64,000 nucleotides of DNA from Epithemia pelagica (GCA_946965045.2 OX337228.1:6138001-6202000); one strand, 5' to 3'. Positions 1 through 11,070 are shown, counted from the first letter of the stretch. Notes: generated from the letters alone by a model not told the origin. Program-made: numbers and translations.

Positions 1-3000
1 GTTTCTTTTAATTTTGGACCGATAAGAGTGGCCCAGTCAATCGGCTTCGTAAGATCAAGGGACTTTAACGCTTGCTCTAAACGTGTTCTGTTGTCGAGCT
101 GTACAATGGAGTGTGAAGCCGAGGAATCAACACTGACGACCGTGGATTGGGATGAATGGCTAGAAGATCCCACAGACTTCTTGATGTTGTTTTTCGACCC
201 CTGTACTCCAGAATTCGAAGAGTCACTGAAAGGAAGTGGTGACACGCTTGATGTAGGCAAGTTGTGGACAATGCTAGAATCGACGACCACATTGGTTGCT
301 GTCTCAGCTTGACGTGAGTCATCTACGACGGTTAGATGTGGATTCTGTTCATCTCCGTCCTCCACAACAACGTGAGCTTTCGGACTTGTATGGAGTAAAT
401 GTATCTTCTCCGGTTTCGTTGCCTCGGATCCTTTCGTTGAGTCTTTCTCAGAGTCCAAATAGGCTTCCCTTAACACTTGGTCTTTGTCGTCAGGTGTGAC
501 ACCGTGGTCTGCCAATCTTGGGATCTTTTTTTGTCTATTTTGCTCAACAGGAGTCATTTCTGAGGGCTCCACTTGGCGCTTCATACTTGACGGGGTATCG
601 GAGGCGACCTTTTTGTTCGATCGTTGCCTTCTTGAAATTTGCGATGGTGTGATAAAGGTTTCTCTGTATTCACTTATTGCCTCCGTCAAGTACACTTCCA
701 AGCTCAGACGTTCCTCGTGAGGAAGCACAGATTCATCAATCCAAGCCGGGAGGCCATATCGAGCAAGGTGCTTTGTAAGATCCTCGTCGCTGTTGAACCT
801 TTCGGCACCAGAAGGGTCACACCACATGTCGAGCCCAGACACTAGTTTTTTCTTGTATCCCGCCTTTTTCAGCAAGGAAAGATACTGCGAAATACTTTTA
901 ATCACCTTGTATGTGGGCAACGGCTCGGTCAGATCCGCAGAGCGAACAATGGCAAAGCGGACCCAAAGGTTAATGTTTTTCTTTTCTTCATCGTTCCATC
1001 CCCCAAAGTCATCCACAAAATTTTCGCAGAGGTACTTTCGAAATTCGTCTTCTGTACGGAACCAGTCTGTCCCGTGGATCGACTCGCCTAGATTTTTGGG
1101 ATTGGTTCCCGGGCGACAAAATAGATTCTTGGCAAACTGGAATCCACCCTTTTCAAAAATCTTTTTGACTTCTCGAAACTGGATGATCTTCGTGTCGGGT
1201 GTGAAGGACTCGCCGGTAAGGGACAAGGAATCGCTAGGACTCGTAGTGCCTTTGAAGGATTTACGGTGGGATCGGCTCGACTTGCTGGAATTCGAACGCG
1301 GCGTACGGGCTTGGCTGTATTTAGAATTTTGAGATCTCTTGCTGGACCTCGTCGAATGGGATGTCGTGGCCTGTAATAAGACGGACTGTGACGGTGAATC
1401 CACTTTGCGACGATGACTTTGCGTCTCGGTCGACGCTACCGCTGTACCTGCTCGATTGGACCGCGTCGTATGTGTCGAATCGGACTTCGTGGACTGTACC
1501 AAGTCGGATTGTGAAGCAGGTGAATTCATTTTGCGACGGTGACTTTGCGCCTCGTTCGATGTGGCTGTTGTACTAGCTTGTCGAGAAGATCTATTCGACT
1601 GGATGCTGTCCTTTTGTTGGGTTTCCAAAAGCTCCTCTTTGTTGCTGGTCTTGTCGGAATCCAGTTCCATTGCACTACTTTCAGGGCAGGTGATTTCCTT
1701 GTTGCTTGGGGAAAGAGTTCCCTGGCGTGTTTCCACTCCATCGTCTTGTTTCTGGGCCCCACACTCGGCCAATGACGGGTCATTAACCTTGGCTGGAGCA
1801 TTGGTGGGGTTTTCAATAGTGTCTACCGCATTGTCTGTACCGGGAGGGTCTTTCCTGGCATTCGCGGGTCGATTGGTTGAAACTTGCATCCTGTTTGCCT
1901 CATCATCTCCTGCTTGTCGTGGTTTCAGTGGGGTTTCCTCCTCTCCCAACCTTGTCTCGGTTGGTTCACACGGCATGTCTTGAGCCGTCTCGCTCTCTTG
2001 CACTTTCTCTGCGGATTCTTGGGCCAACTCCTTCTTGTCATTCCTAGCGTCATATTGGACTATTGCCATGCTTGCAGCCTCATCAGCCCCACTCATGTCC
2101 ATGATTGGTTCGCAATCCATGGCACTTTCGTGTGCTTCTGTACCGTGGTTGACAAGGATTGTGGGATCTTGGGTCATAATGGGAGGGGCCGACGCACGTG
2201 TCACAGCGTTGCGGGCTTTTGCTTGGTCCTCTACCGCGGAATTCGTAGTCGTCGTCGAAGACGAAAAGGCGGGTTGCGTCAGTTGCGTGAGCAACAAAAA
2301 GGGATGGTCCTCTTCTGGTCCATTGCCCACTGGTTCACTCGAGCCATCCGTGATGCTTTCTTCTACAATACAATTCTCTTCCATGTCGTCGTTGCAGGGC
2401 ATGAGCTCATCAAAGACATTTTTGTTGTCGTCATGGTTGTCTTGTAGTGCTAATGGCGCAGACTCGTCGTTTCCAGTGGGGGCGGCAGACTCGGGCGCTG
2501 CCTGGGTGCACAGCATGTCGTGAAAATCCATTGCCAGCACTTGCTCCTCCTTTGGTTGTTGTTGTGGGTGTGGCAAGTAGGATGCATCCTCCCGAGTGGG
2601 TTTCGCAGCCGCCGCCTCCAAAGAAGAGTTGGTGATGCGGGGAGTCTCTGGTTCGAGTTGGAGTGTAGGGCATGCTGCTTGTGGACCATCCAAGGACACG
2701 CGAGGGATGGGTCGTCCTGCTTGTGGGGGACCCTGTTTCCGGCGGGTGTCCTGATTCGGTCCGGCCAAAAGAGACGGTGCGTCTGTCTGGACGGGGGCGA
2801 GTGTCGAGGCATCCATGTCCGTCCTGTTGTGATCCAGTGGTGGTGGATGCGTTGTTGGAGCATTCGTGGGGTTTGGCTGGGGATCCAACCCACGAGAGGA
2901 GGACGACGATGATTTCGGAATGGATTGCATCAGTGTCGCGACTTGTTGTAGGGCGTCCTTGAGTCCTTCGACGCGATGAATATAGGGTAGTACGAGATGG

Positions 3001-3404
3001 ACATGATGCCATGACTTGAAGCGCTTTGGAGGGGGGTCGTAAAAGGCCCGTTGTCGTTCGGTAAGGGGAGTGTTGGGACCGAGTAAAATGGCCACGGGTA
3101 CATCCGAGACTTGCGCACCACCTGCCTTGTGGATGGCGTCAAAGTAATCTGTGAGGTCGAGAATCATCCGAGGTTCGCAATGCCCAAAGAGTCCATAGCG
3201 CTGTTGAATATGGTTGCATGTGTTCGCCGAGTCAAAGAACAAACAAGGCCAATAACGAACATGACATGTCGTGCTCGAACAAGACGAGGGAGAATCGTCC
3301 AGACGCAACAAACGAAACATGTCCATGGTCAACTTGGCATTCTGGATTGCGTCGGCGTCATCGTCTTGGGTCATCCACAGACCGTCGTCATGGTCCGGAT
3401 TCAT
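1..3404 (-). CDS. Hypothetical protein with two tandem Gly/Pro/Trp modules; 3' end beyond window
   Basis: An uninterrupted minus-strand frame runs from an in-frame TAG at 3468-3470 to the window edge. The first ATG is at 3404, giving at least 1134 codons. I do not recognise the protein. The first 170 residues are compact; then comes a long Ser/Thr/Pro/Glu-rich, probably disordered stretch (about 2900 down to 1300) with an internal repeat. Next are two related modules, one at about 1190-1020 and one at about 915-745. Both share a Lys/Gly-Gly(Ala)-Phe/Tyr block, a Cys-x-Pro-Gly/Ser turn, and an acidic helix ending in Lys-Tyr/His-Leu; the first contains DWFRTEDEFRKYL. Another acidic Ser-rich stretch follows, and near the edge the frame reads TKPIDWATLIGPKLKE, possibly a third module. 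The composition suggests a nuclear or scaffold protein, but that is inference. Whether introns follow beyond the edge is unknown. Confidence 0.75.
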   Translation of the reverse strand, partial: MNPDHDDGLWMTQDDDADAIQNAKLTMDMFRLLRLDDSPSSCSSTTCHVRYWPCLFFDSANTCNHIQQRYGLFGHCEPRMILDLTDYFDAIHKAGGAQVSDVPVAILLGPNTPLTERQRAFYDPPPKRFKSWHHVHLVLPYIHRVEGLKDALQQVATLMQSIPKSSSSSSRGLDPQPNPTNAPTTHPPPLDHNRTDMDASTLAPVQTDAPSLLAGPNQDTRRKQGPPQAGRPIPRVSLDGPQAACPTLQLEPETPRITNSSLEAAAAKPTREDASYLPHPQQQPKEEQVLAMDFHDMLCTQAAPESAAPTGNDESAPLALQDNHDDNKNVFDELMPCNDDMEENCIVEESITDGSSEPVGNGPEEDHPFLLLTQLTQPAFSSSTTTTNSAVEDQAKARNAVTRASAPPIMTQDPTILVNHGTEAHESAMDCEPIMDMSGADEAASMAIVQYDARNDKKELAQESAEKVQESETAQDMPCEPTETRLGEEETPLKPRQAGDDEANRMQVSTNRPANARKDPPGTDNAVDTIENPTNAPAKVNDPSLAECGAQKQDDGVETRQGTLSPSNKEITCPESSAMELDSDKTSNKEELLETQQKDSIQSNRSSRQASTTATSNEAQSHRRKMNSPASQSDLVQSTKSDSTHTTRSNRAGTAVASTETQSHRRKVDSPSQSVLLQATTSHSTRSSKRSQNSKYSQARTPRSNSSKSSRSHRKSFKGTTSPSDSLSLTGESFTPDTKIIQFREVKKIFEKGGFQFAKNLFCRPGTNPKNLGESIHGTDWFRTEDEFRKYLCENFVDDFGGWNDEEKKNINLWVRFAIVRSADLTEPLPTYKVIKSISQYLSLLKKAGYKKKLVSGLDMWCDPSGAERFNSDEDLTKHLARYGLPAWIDESVLPHEERLSLEVYLTEAISEYRETFITPSQISRRQRSNKKVASDTPSSMKRQVEPSEMTPVEQNRQKKIPRLADHGVTPDDKDQVLREAYLDSEKDSTKGSEATKPEKIHLLHTSPKAHVVVEDGDEQNPHLTVVDDSRQAETATNVVVDSSIVHNLPTSSVSPLPFSDSSNSGVQGSKNNIKKSVGSSSHSSQSTVVSVDSSASHSIVQLDNRTRLEQALKSLDLTKPIDWATLIGPKLKE
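1379..1624 (-). repeat. Two-copy imperfect coding repeat, about 123 bp
   Basis: Two adjacent units of about 41 codons inside the hypothetical gene share the core QSHRRK followed by Asn/Asp-Ser-Pro and Ser-Gln-Ser. On the plus strand the units begin near 1381 and 1503 and align with only scattered substitutions. The unit length is a multiple of three, so the reading frame is kept. Confidence 0.7.
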
Positions 3405-5492
3405 TCTGCACAATTCGCTGCCAAAAGTGTTTGGTTGGAATCCTGCAGTGGTTGTCGTTACCAGGTACTAGCAGAACAACAGCAGCAGCAGCAAGGTATT
3501 CGTGCTGTTTGGCTGTCACCCCTTGGGTTGTTTGTGGATGGATCGATGGATGTTAATTTGCACAAGGCGAGCTTTGTTTTGTTTGTGTTTGGTGGATCGA
3601 CAATGGACCTCAACTGAGGAAAGTGCCACTCTCATTCTTCCGGCCGCCAAGCGCATCCCCATCCCGGCGTGCATGCGCGCGAAAGTCGCGGCATCGTTTG
3701 GGCGCGCAAAACTATGCCATCCACAAAAGGCTACCGAGAACTACGCCTATTGTATGCTCTCTAGCGCACAAGCCGCCTATCTAGAAACGAGAAAAAGGGT
3801 ACTCTTGTTCGTCTGTCAAACAATGCTTCGTCTCTTCTACTTGCAACTGTTCCCCATGATCGTCATGTTAGAACTAGTATTCTTCTTGTTGTTGCTGCTG
3901 TGAAAGGCATTGTTGTAGTCTTCATGCTGGTCCTGCTTCAATGCCATGAGAAACGCAAGGTAAGGGTTGTTGCTTTGGGGTGAATAATCACACCAACAAC
4001 CAGACCCTTCCGAGTCCAGTAGGACTGTAGCATCATTCATTCAAAATCTCGCTCCGTCAGCCAGGAGTCGAAAAACTTGAATCTCTCGTATTGTAGCACA
4101 GTCGCCGAATGCAACCATGCCGACCAAATGTTTGACAGTTTCCATTCCAAACGCCACGGCTACCCCATGTCCTCACGCCTACCCCATGTCCTAAATCGGT
4201 CTCTCTTGGATCGTGCCTTGGTATGGGAATGACAAGACAGAGTTGCGGTGGTTTTTTTCATGATTCCGAGCATTTCTAACCGATCCAGTGTTGTGCAGGG
4301 TACTGTCGTGTTCTCAACTACGTAGCAAGGCAAATTCTTTGTATCTGTGGATACGGTGAGCCATTTCTAATCGGTAGTAGTAACATGAGAGTGAGTGTGG
4401 GTCAACGCCAAGAACCATTCCACGGAAATGGGCAAAATCGATCCAATAAACTTTTGGGAACATGGCCGAGGGACCATAGTTCATTCACTGTCACTTGTTT
4501 CCTTGTTTTGACCCTCATCGCCATTGTTGTTTGCCATTTTGTCGTATGGGAGGACAAAATGTGCGGGAACCTCACAAGAATGAATCCTATATGGTATTGT
4601 GTCTTCGGCTTGCATCCTACAGTGGTTCAAAGAGGTTCCAACGTTCTGCCATTATGAATCCGGCTCTCTCGTGGTCCAGATTGATTTTTCTTCCATGTTG
4701 GCTCATGGTTTCGATACTACGGTCCATTCGAACATGTGTCACTTATTCCTTCACGTACGCAGGAGCGCCAAAATCGCAAAATCGAGCGTTGATGGAATGG
4801 CCCCTCAGGGTGGGGAGTATCGATTGCCCATCAAATCTCTCTTCTTTTGCAGAAGAACCGGATGAATCCCTGTCCCTAAAACTCCAACGGATCCAACAGG
4901 TATCGGCTTGTTGAGGATAACTCCTCATTCGGGGCGATATCGGTGGTGGTTGATACCATTGTTGTCGCAGAAAGGCAATACTTGAAAAGCAACAAGAAGG
5001 GGATGCATTTCACTCAATGTTCATTATAGGTCTCATTTTGTTTCTTCCATACTTAGATGAGGACATCAATTTAGTCGGTGTGTAGCCTACATACTCGTGG
5101 TCAAAGCAATTCCATTGTCTTTCATTGTTGCTCGACAAAGTGTCTTAGTGTGGCCTTCGAGAAAATTGTGGAGGGAGGTCAAAAAATCATCCGTCGAGTT
5201 TGACCGCGCGGGGTGAGCTTCCATTATCGGGTGCATGCTAAGTCTTGGATCTGTGTTTATTACTGATCCCGTACGACTTTGATCCTGATTTGTCACATAA
5301 TAACCATCCAAGCCTGCACGACAAATATTGGCCTATTCGTATAGTTTAGTGCGTCGAGCCGACCCCTCACGATTAAACGGACGCTCTGATCCCCACTAAA
5401 CGGAAGGAAAAATTGGATCCAACCCCTGGGAATTTTGAGACAAACAAACGATCGAAAGCGCACTTCTCTGGACGAGAAAAGGGACCTTCATC
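3405..5492. other. Intergenic region, no gene recognised
   Basis: This stretch of 2.1 kb holds only short, unrelated open frames with non-coding composition. Visible details are a CAG-type microsatellite at about 3478-3496, upstream of the minus-strand hypothetical gene, and a direct repeat of the motif CTACCCCATGTCCT at 4160-4173 and near 4179-4192. It should contain the 5' regions of both flanking genes, which diverge from it. I see no RNA gene, transposon end or conserved domain. Confidence 0.5.
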
Positions 5493-7388
5493 ATGGTGAA
5501 GTATATGAAGCTCAACACATCTATAATTTTACTTTTTTTCGGCCTTTTCTTCGTGGCTGTGTCTCCCGTTGCTGCTGGACGCAAATGGTATAATGTGGAC
5601 CGTGTCTCAGGCGCTCAACTAGCTAATGGTCGCCCAAGGAATCGAGGACGGCAACCCCGCCGCCGCCGTCTCGATTCCGAAGACGATGCAGGGGGCAAGG
5701 GGAAAAAGAAGCGTGATGCACCGTCTGTTTCACCAGCACCGTCTCCTGATCCTGGAACACAAGTGATGATAGGTTCGGCATTTCCTTCCTTTGCTCCCTC
5801 TGAGAGGCCCTCCACAACTCCATCTACCACTCAAGCGCCATCGGGCTCGCCTACCTTTTCCATGGCTCCGTCAACTTCGCCTCAGCCCACATCGACAGGT
5901 GTCCCGTCCTCGAATCCTTCAGAGGAACCAACGACAAGCCCTTCCTCCGGAATGCCCTCAACGAGTCCTTCCGACGAACCTTCGTTGTCTCCTTCCACTG
6001 AGCCATCTTCCGTTCCCTCGGTTCCTCCATCACTGTCGCAGTCTCCGTCTGAGTTTCCATCAATATTGCCGAGCACCTCTCCTTCTCATGAGCCTTCGAT
6101 GATACCGTCCACGAACCCATCTCTCTCATCCTTTCCTTCAACATCTCCCAGCAAAAGCCCACAGCCGTCAATGTCAGATCAACCGTCTTCTGAACCCAGC
6201 GCGGTCCCTAGTGTGACGCCAACACTCTCAGCTCAACCTTCTGAGAGTCCCACTAAATCGCCACAGCCAAGTTTATCGTTTGCTCCCACGACCACTGTAC
6301 AGCCATCCACCGCGCCTTCTGGTGACAAACTGTTTGTTAGATCGGACACTGCGGATTCCCTTACATTTATGTGTGAAGTACAGAACCCCAATGGCTACGC
6401 GTCACCGCCGGTGTTTCAACGGTTTGATGGCCGCGCAAACATCTGTCCAAACGGTGCTGTTACGGACTTGCAAAGCACAGCGCAGGCTCTCCTTCGAGAC
6501 CCGGTTGTCCCTGGACTTGCCGATCGGCTTTTGGACTGCGAATACAATGACGGAACGGAGTTTGTCGCGGTCATGATGTTTGACAATGACCCCGTTGAAG
6601 TAACTCCCACAGGAAATGGATGCTATTCATGGCAATTCTTTTTTCAAATGAATTACATAGTAGAGGTAAAGGAAGGACGCCGCTTGGACGTTCAAGAAAC
6701 CATTTCCGACACAGAAGTTGCGCAAACGGTGAAAAATGCTTTGGCGGATATATTTGCCACTATTGATGGCCTAACTATTACCTTGGAGGATTTCGGAAAC
6801 ATTGCCACGAACAATCAGGATCCTCCACCTTCCAATGGGGGGACGACAACAGAAGTGCTGCAGTCCGAAACAACCGGCGACGACGACAGAAGTGTCACCG
6901 TTCCGGTCATGACAGTGGCTTGTTCCGTTCTAGTTTTGGCTATTGTTGGAGTTCTTGCTGTTCGAAAGAAGAGAGTATACGACAAAAACCTTGAAGAAGG
7001 CCATATTCTACTCAAAGACTCTATGGATCTCGAAGATATGGACGACCTCGATTTTGGTACACCGGGAATCTCTACAGGATCAATATTGAGAGACCTTGAT
7101 CCCACTGAGAGTTTCGATGATGAAGAAGTTAGCACTGTCTATGATTCCAGCGTATATCCTAAAGTTTATGTGCTCGGCGAAGGGGATCAGGAATCCGCCG
7201 AAGTGGAATACGATGAATTGCGGTTTACGTCGGAAGCCTACGAGATTCGAGGGGATCGTTCAGTGGCACGGGGTACCACGTTCGTGACTGCGGACTTGAG
7301 AAATGCCATGAAAGATTTGCAACCACCACCTGTGACGCCACAAAGGTCGGGCCGGAGATACATACACGATGATACCATAGACCTATAG
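5493..7388 (+). CDS. Mucin-like type I membrane protein with Ser/Pro-rich stalk
   Basis: The 631-residue product begins with a signal peptide (hydrophobic residues about 8-28, ending AVSPVAAG). A short Arg-rich stretch follows, then a long stalk at about residues 77-276 built from P-S-x-x-P-S type repeats, which is likely to be heavily O-glycosylated. A non-repetitive domain of about 150 residues with several cysteines follows. A single transmembrane segment lies at about 467-489 and is closed by RKKR, and the acidic cytoplasmic tail is about 140 residues. Diatom genomes hold many proteins with such stalks, usually assigned to the cell surface or wall. The role of the globular domain is unknown. 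A second ATG four codons downstream is an alternative start. Confidence 0.85.
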   Translation: MVKYMKLNTSIILLFFGLFFVAVSPVAAGRKWYNVDRVSGAQLANGRPRNRGRQPRRRRLDSEDDAGGKGKKKRDAPSVSPAPSPDPGTQVMIGSAFPSFAPSERPSTTPSTTQAPSGSPTFSMAPSTSPQPTSTGVPSSNPSEEPTTSPSSGMPSTSPSDEPSLSPSTEPSSVPSVPPSLSQSPSEFPSILPSTSPSHEPSMIPSTNPSLSSFPSTSPSKSPQPSMSDQPSSEPSAVPSVTPTLSAQPSESPTKSPQPSLSFAPTTTVQPSTAPSGDKLFVRSDTADSLTFMCEVQNPNGYASPPVFQRFDGRANICPNGAVTDLQSTAQALLRDPVVPGLADRLLDCEYNDGTEFVAVMMFDNDPVEVTPTGNGCYSWQFFFQMNYIVEVKEGRRLDVQETISDTEVAQTVKNALADIFATIDGLTITLEDFGNIATNNQDPPPSNGGTTTEVLQSETTGDDDRSVTVPVMTVACSVLVLAIVGVLAVRKKRVYDKNLEEGHILLKDSMDLEDMDDLDFGTPGISTGSILRDLDPTESFDDEEVSTVYDSSVYPKVYVLGEGDQESAEVEYDELRFTSEAYEIRGDRSVARGTTFVTADLRNAMKDLQPPPVTPQRSGRRYIHDDTIDL

Positions 7389-7516
7389 CGGAGCAGGGCT
7401 CCTCTGTACATGAAATCGTAGTTCTAGTGTTCTAGAATGTTAGTTTGACCACTGACTGCATCTAAACCTCATGTCCGAACTCTGGCACTCGCTGTTCATT
7501 GTGTCCAGCTCCTGTC

Positions 7517-10500
7517 TTATTCGCAGAGGGAGACACCACGGTCCTTGGTCGAACTTGTGGCACCGACGACCGTCCAAAACCAACTTCGAAAGCTAGGATC
7601 CGACTCGGCATCGTAAAACTTGAACTTTTGTCGCACCGTCTCAAGCTCTTGTGCGGACAATCGCGATAGGGCCGGAAAATTGGCCAGGCAATGTTCAATG
7701 GGATCACCGTGACTGGGGGCCAACAAGGCTGTGAATCGTCGACTCATGGAGTCATTTTCCTTCACCACATGGAGCTGGGGAAGTGGGAAGCGGAGCTCGG
7801 AGCGCATCGTCAAGTGTGACAGGCATTGGCTTCGCAATGAATCATATTGTGGGTCCGAAACCTCACTGCCTGACCAAACGAATATACTATGATAGTTGTC
7901 GGCTGCAATGACACTGTTGCTCCAAAGAATCAATGTTTCAGGAAGAATCTCTTCCAACGGAGCAGACTCACTGCTATCTTTGTCGTTGGAAGGTTCACAT
8001 CTCCAGAGCAAGGGGGCCATCATACAGAGGCAGTCCTCCATGGGGAATCGGATGAAGAGGGACCGAATCTCCGCCCGATCATCGAGGGATCGCATGGGTC
8101 CAGGATTCAAGAGAGGTCCCCGTCGTAAGTAGTATAATCGTCGAAGGGCGACCGAGAGTTCAGGCGGGAAGGCAAAATCAAAGGACGATCCCGGTGCTCG
8201 AACGCCACCGGCTTCAGTCATGTCCAATCCTCGCGATCCTCCTTGTTCCAAACCCAGCAAACGATAGGCACCGGAGATACGAGCAATGGTGGCATCCAAA
8301 TCGTCCTGAGCTCGAAAGGCCAAACTTTCCAATTGGACGGAGCTGGGAGCATCCACAATATCTTGTTCATGCATTTCCCGTCCATACATGGATCGATAGA
8401 CTGCTTCCTTGGCCAAGACGACGGGCACTACTTCTTCATCCATATTCTCTAAGAATTCTCCGACATCTTTGGCAATGGCCAATCGATGCGTGGCCACACG
8501 CGTTACCAAATAATTCCCTGTCGGGTCCACAAAGCGAGCAATGCATTGAAACACGGCATATCCACGACTGGTATCCGGAAGGGCTTGTCCAAAGGAATCG
8601 TTTGTCCGAAACATGATCGAGTAGGTGGACAAGGGATCGACGCGGCCCACGGTCAATCGAGTTAATGTACTTTGGACAAAGTCTTGGGAGGGCAAATGAT
8701 GAGTGGCAATGCCATGGTGTTGAGCGGCATAAGAAGATCCTTTGGCAAAGGCGGCCCGTTCATTGGGAAGCACGAGATGGGTTCCACCACGACCACGTCG
8801 AGAACTCTTTTGATCAGCATTGTTGAGCAACTCGCCGGGCCCGACCAAATGAGTGGCTGTGAGAAAGGGCGATGCCCGCAAGTCAACAATACATCCCGTC
8901 GGCACGAGCGAATCCGGGCTATTGTCCTTGATATCAAATGCCTCAGCCGCTGCTCCCGTTCCGACATCAAAGGCCAAGGATGGAACATTCGAGACGTATG
9001 TGTGTTGAAGCAAAAAGGTTAAATTGTGTTGAAGGGGTTGGGTTGTTGCACTGGCGGCGGAATCCAATCTCCCCTTTTCGTGCTCAATGGACAGCGACAA
9101 CGATGACGCCGCGTCCACAACCACAAAGGATTCATGGGGAAGGACATAGCCTCCACTGGGGTCCACCAAGGCCTGATAGGCAGCAATCCCCAATTCGGAC
9201 GATCCAGTACACAAGACATCGAGGGCCACACTGGGTTCCGATCGTGCCAAGGTATCCAAGAATTCAATGGACCGTGCCAATTTCAAGGGATGGACGACAT
9301 CGGGTCCTAGTAGAGTGACGCTGGAATCCATGGAAGGAGAATGATCCGAATCTGCATGACTATAATGTGACGACGACGGCTGTTGCTCCACAACACTGGC
9401 ATCTCCATAATTGGGACATCCATTGGTAAAGAGGAGAATGCGACATGTATTGTTGGGTGCATTAGTGTCGTTGTCTTCGTCGCCTTGTTCTGCGGGTGAT
9501 GGTTTGTGCGACGGCTGTCGTCGTAGGGTGGTTGCCTTGGTGAGATTGAGTGCTGTATGAATTGCTTCTCCAGTGGCACGGTAGGCATGAGTGGATGATG
9601 ACGAATCGCGATGATGGTGATGCGACGGCCGTTTGGTCTGACGTGCCCGAATCCAAGGCGAAACCGGTGCTGGGGTTGGAACAGAAGAAGTGGAAGAAGA
9701 CTCAGACACGGTAGATGAAGACGAAACCAAGGATTCTTGACGTTGTTGTTGTTGTTTTCGTAACCGTTCGGCTTTGCGTTGTTTAAGAATTTCCAGTCGA
9801 GAACGTGGTGCGTTGAGACTGCTAGTACCGAGATCCATGGCGTGGTCGCCCGTTGTTGTTGTTGGTTGAGAGGCTCCATGGTCTTGTGAAACTCCAAAAG
9901 CGGCCGAGACGCACAAGTTCAATCGATCCCATGCCGAAGACGACTCCTTGTCGTCCAGTGTGGCCAAATAGTCTCGGGTTTGCAAGTGTTCCATGGTCAA
10001 GCCATCGTCTTCGATGGTAAAGACGTCGGCACAAGCCATACCCGACAATCCCAATTGATAGACAGAGATATGTTGATCAAAAACAACCAATCCCAATTGA
10101 ATGGATCGTTTGGTGGACGACAGGGCTTGTTGAACGGCCTGTGGAATGGCATGGGCTTCTTGGTTGGACAAATTGGCATCGACCACTAAAATCAGAGTGA
10201 GGGGAGCCTCTGCCGTGGCTGCTTTAGAGGATACTCCATTATTTCTTCTCAAGGCTTGGCGAAATTCCAACAGAGGTGAGACCAAGAGATTGTTTTGCGC
10301 ATGGAGTTCCAACAAGTGAGGGGATGCCGCATTTTTGGATCCACACAAGGCACAGTGCCAAATGCCAGGATTAGTTTCATCCAAGGTCGCATACAAATTC
10401 ATATAAGCCAAACAAGTAGTACACAAAATCGGTGGCAATTCGTTGGGTTGCTGTTGATCATTGTTGTCGTAATGGCACGTGGTGGTTGTTTCGGAGATGG

Positions 10501-10675
10501 CGGCCATGGGCGTGTACAAAAAGCCAAAGGGCAATTGACAAGAACAATTCAATCCACCGACATCGTATTGATTGCTTCCCACAACCGGTGGGGGGCATTT
10601 CGTCGATGTAAACAAGGCACCATTTCCCGCACGGTATCGGGAAGCACGATCGTATGAGTACGACGACGACGACAT
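7517..10675 (-). CDS. Sec23-like COPII coat protein (Sec23/Sec24 family)
   Basis: This is a single open frame of 1052 residues. Near the N-terminus is the family zinc finger: Cys85 and Cys88, 19 residues, then Cys108 and Cys111. The von Willebrand-like trunk follows (LTLILVVDANLS) and continues with the Sec23-type block ELGIAAYQALVDPSGGYVL. Beta-sandwich, helical and gelsolin-like regions come next, and the end resembles Sec23 more than Sec24 (FPLPQLHVV, then FTALLAPSHGDP). The protein is longer than ordinary Sec23 (about 760 residues), mainly because of a Gln/Ser/His-rich insert in the trunk (about residues 290-410). The expected role is the inner COPII coat on ER exit vesicles. The divergence suggests a paralogue rather than the core Sec23. 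The ATG at 10675 is the first in frame. Confidence 0.85.
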   Translation of the reverse strand: MSSSSYSYDRASRYRAGNGALFTSTKCPPPVVGSNQYDVGGLNCSCQLPFGFLYTPMAAISETTTTCHYDNNDQQQPNELPPILCTTCLAYMNLYATLDETNPGIWHCALCGSKNAASPHLLELHAQNNLLVSPLLEFRQALRRNNGVSSKAATAEAPLTLILVVDANLSNQEAHAIPQAVQQALSSTKRSIQLGLVVFDQHISVYQLGLSGMACADVFTIEDDGLTMEHLQTRDYLATLDDKESSSAWDRLNLCVSAAFGVSQDHGASQPTTTTGDHAMDLGTSSLNAPRSRLEILKQRKAERLRKQQQQRQESLVSSSSTVSESSSTSSVPTPAPVSPWIRARQTKRPSHHHHRDSSSSTHAYRATGEAIHTALNLTKATTLRRQPSHKPSPAEQGDEDNDTNAPNNTCRILLFTNGCPNYGDASVVEQQPSSSHYSHADSDHSPSMDSSVTLLGPDVVHPLKLARSIEFLDTLARSEPSVALDVLCTGSSELGIAAYQALVDPSGGYVLPHESFVVVDAASSLSLSIEHEKGRLDSAASATTQPLQHNLTFLLQHTYVSNVPSLAFDVGTGAAAEAFDIKDNSPDSLVPTGCIVDLRASPFLTATHLVGPGELLNNADQKSSRRGRGGTHLVLPNERAAFAKGSSYAAQHHGIATHHLPSQDFVQSTLTRLTVGRVDPLSTYSIMFRTNDSFGQALPDTSRGYAVFQCIARFVDPTGNYLVTRVATHRLAIAKDVGEFLENMDEEVVPVVLAKEAVYRSMYGREMHEQDIVDAPSSVQLESLAFRAQDDLDATIARISGAYRLLGLEQGGSRGLDMTEAGGVRAPGSSFDFAFPPELSVALRRLYYLRRGPLLNPGPMRSLDDRAEIRSLFIRFPMEDCLCMMAPLLWRCEPSNDKDSSESAPLEEILPETLILWSNSVIAADNYHSIFVWSGSEVSDPQYDSLRSQCLSHLTMRSELRFPLPQLHVVKENDSMSRRFTALLAPSHGDPIEHCLANFPALSRLSAQELETVRQKFKFYDAESDPSFRSWFWTVVGATSSTKDRGVSLCE

Positions 10676-11070
10676 GGTCGAGTTGTTAATGCCAACAATT
10701 GTCTTCTGGGGGCCACATTTGCAACTAGAGGGAAACGGAAAGGGTAGCTACCCTACTTTTCGAGTTCCCTTTTCCCTTGCCTCAAACGCGTTATTGCCTC
10801 GACCTTGATGACAGACTGTTCGTTTCGTATGATACGGAGAACAAGATCATGGTATGAAAACTAGGTCTTACGATTCATAATAATAATATACGAGTAGTGT
10901 AGTAGCGATAGGGAAACATTTGGTCAAACGGAATGAACAACTCAGGAGCAATTTGGGGTCTGTTTCGACTTTTTGACCAACACAACGATTCCACCCCAAA
11001 GAATCGTCTCATAATGGCCCAAGATTGAACGTGCGATCCACAATGGGATACAGGTAATGCCGTAAATCTC
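10676..11070. other. Intergenic region between RAMP4 and Sec23-like genes
   Basis: About 395 bp lie between the 5' end of the Sec23-like gene and the stop codon of the RAMP4 gene, both on the minus strand. The stretch is AT-rich near 10880 and should contain the RAMP4 3'UTR and the Sec23-like promoter. I see no open frame worth reporting. Confidence 0.5.

Noticed and set aside
793-1332. Plus-strand frame of 179 codons opposite the hypothetical gene
   Set aside because: It is the antisense shadow of a longer, clearly coding minus-strand frame.
4495-4914. Plus-strand frame of 139 codons in the large gap
   Set aside because: Composition is non-coding, the opening codon is not ATG, and no domain is visible.
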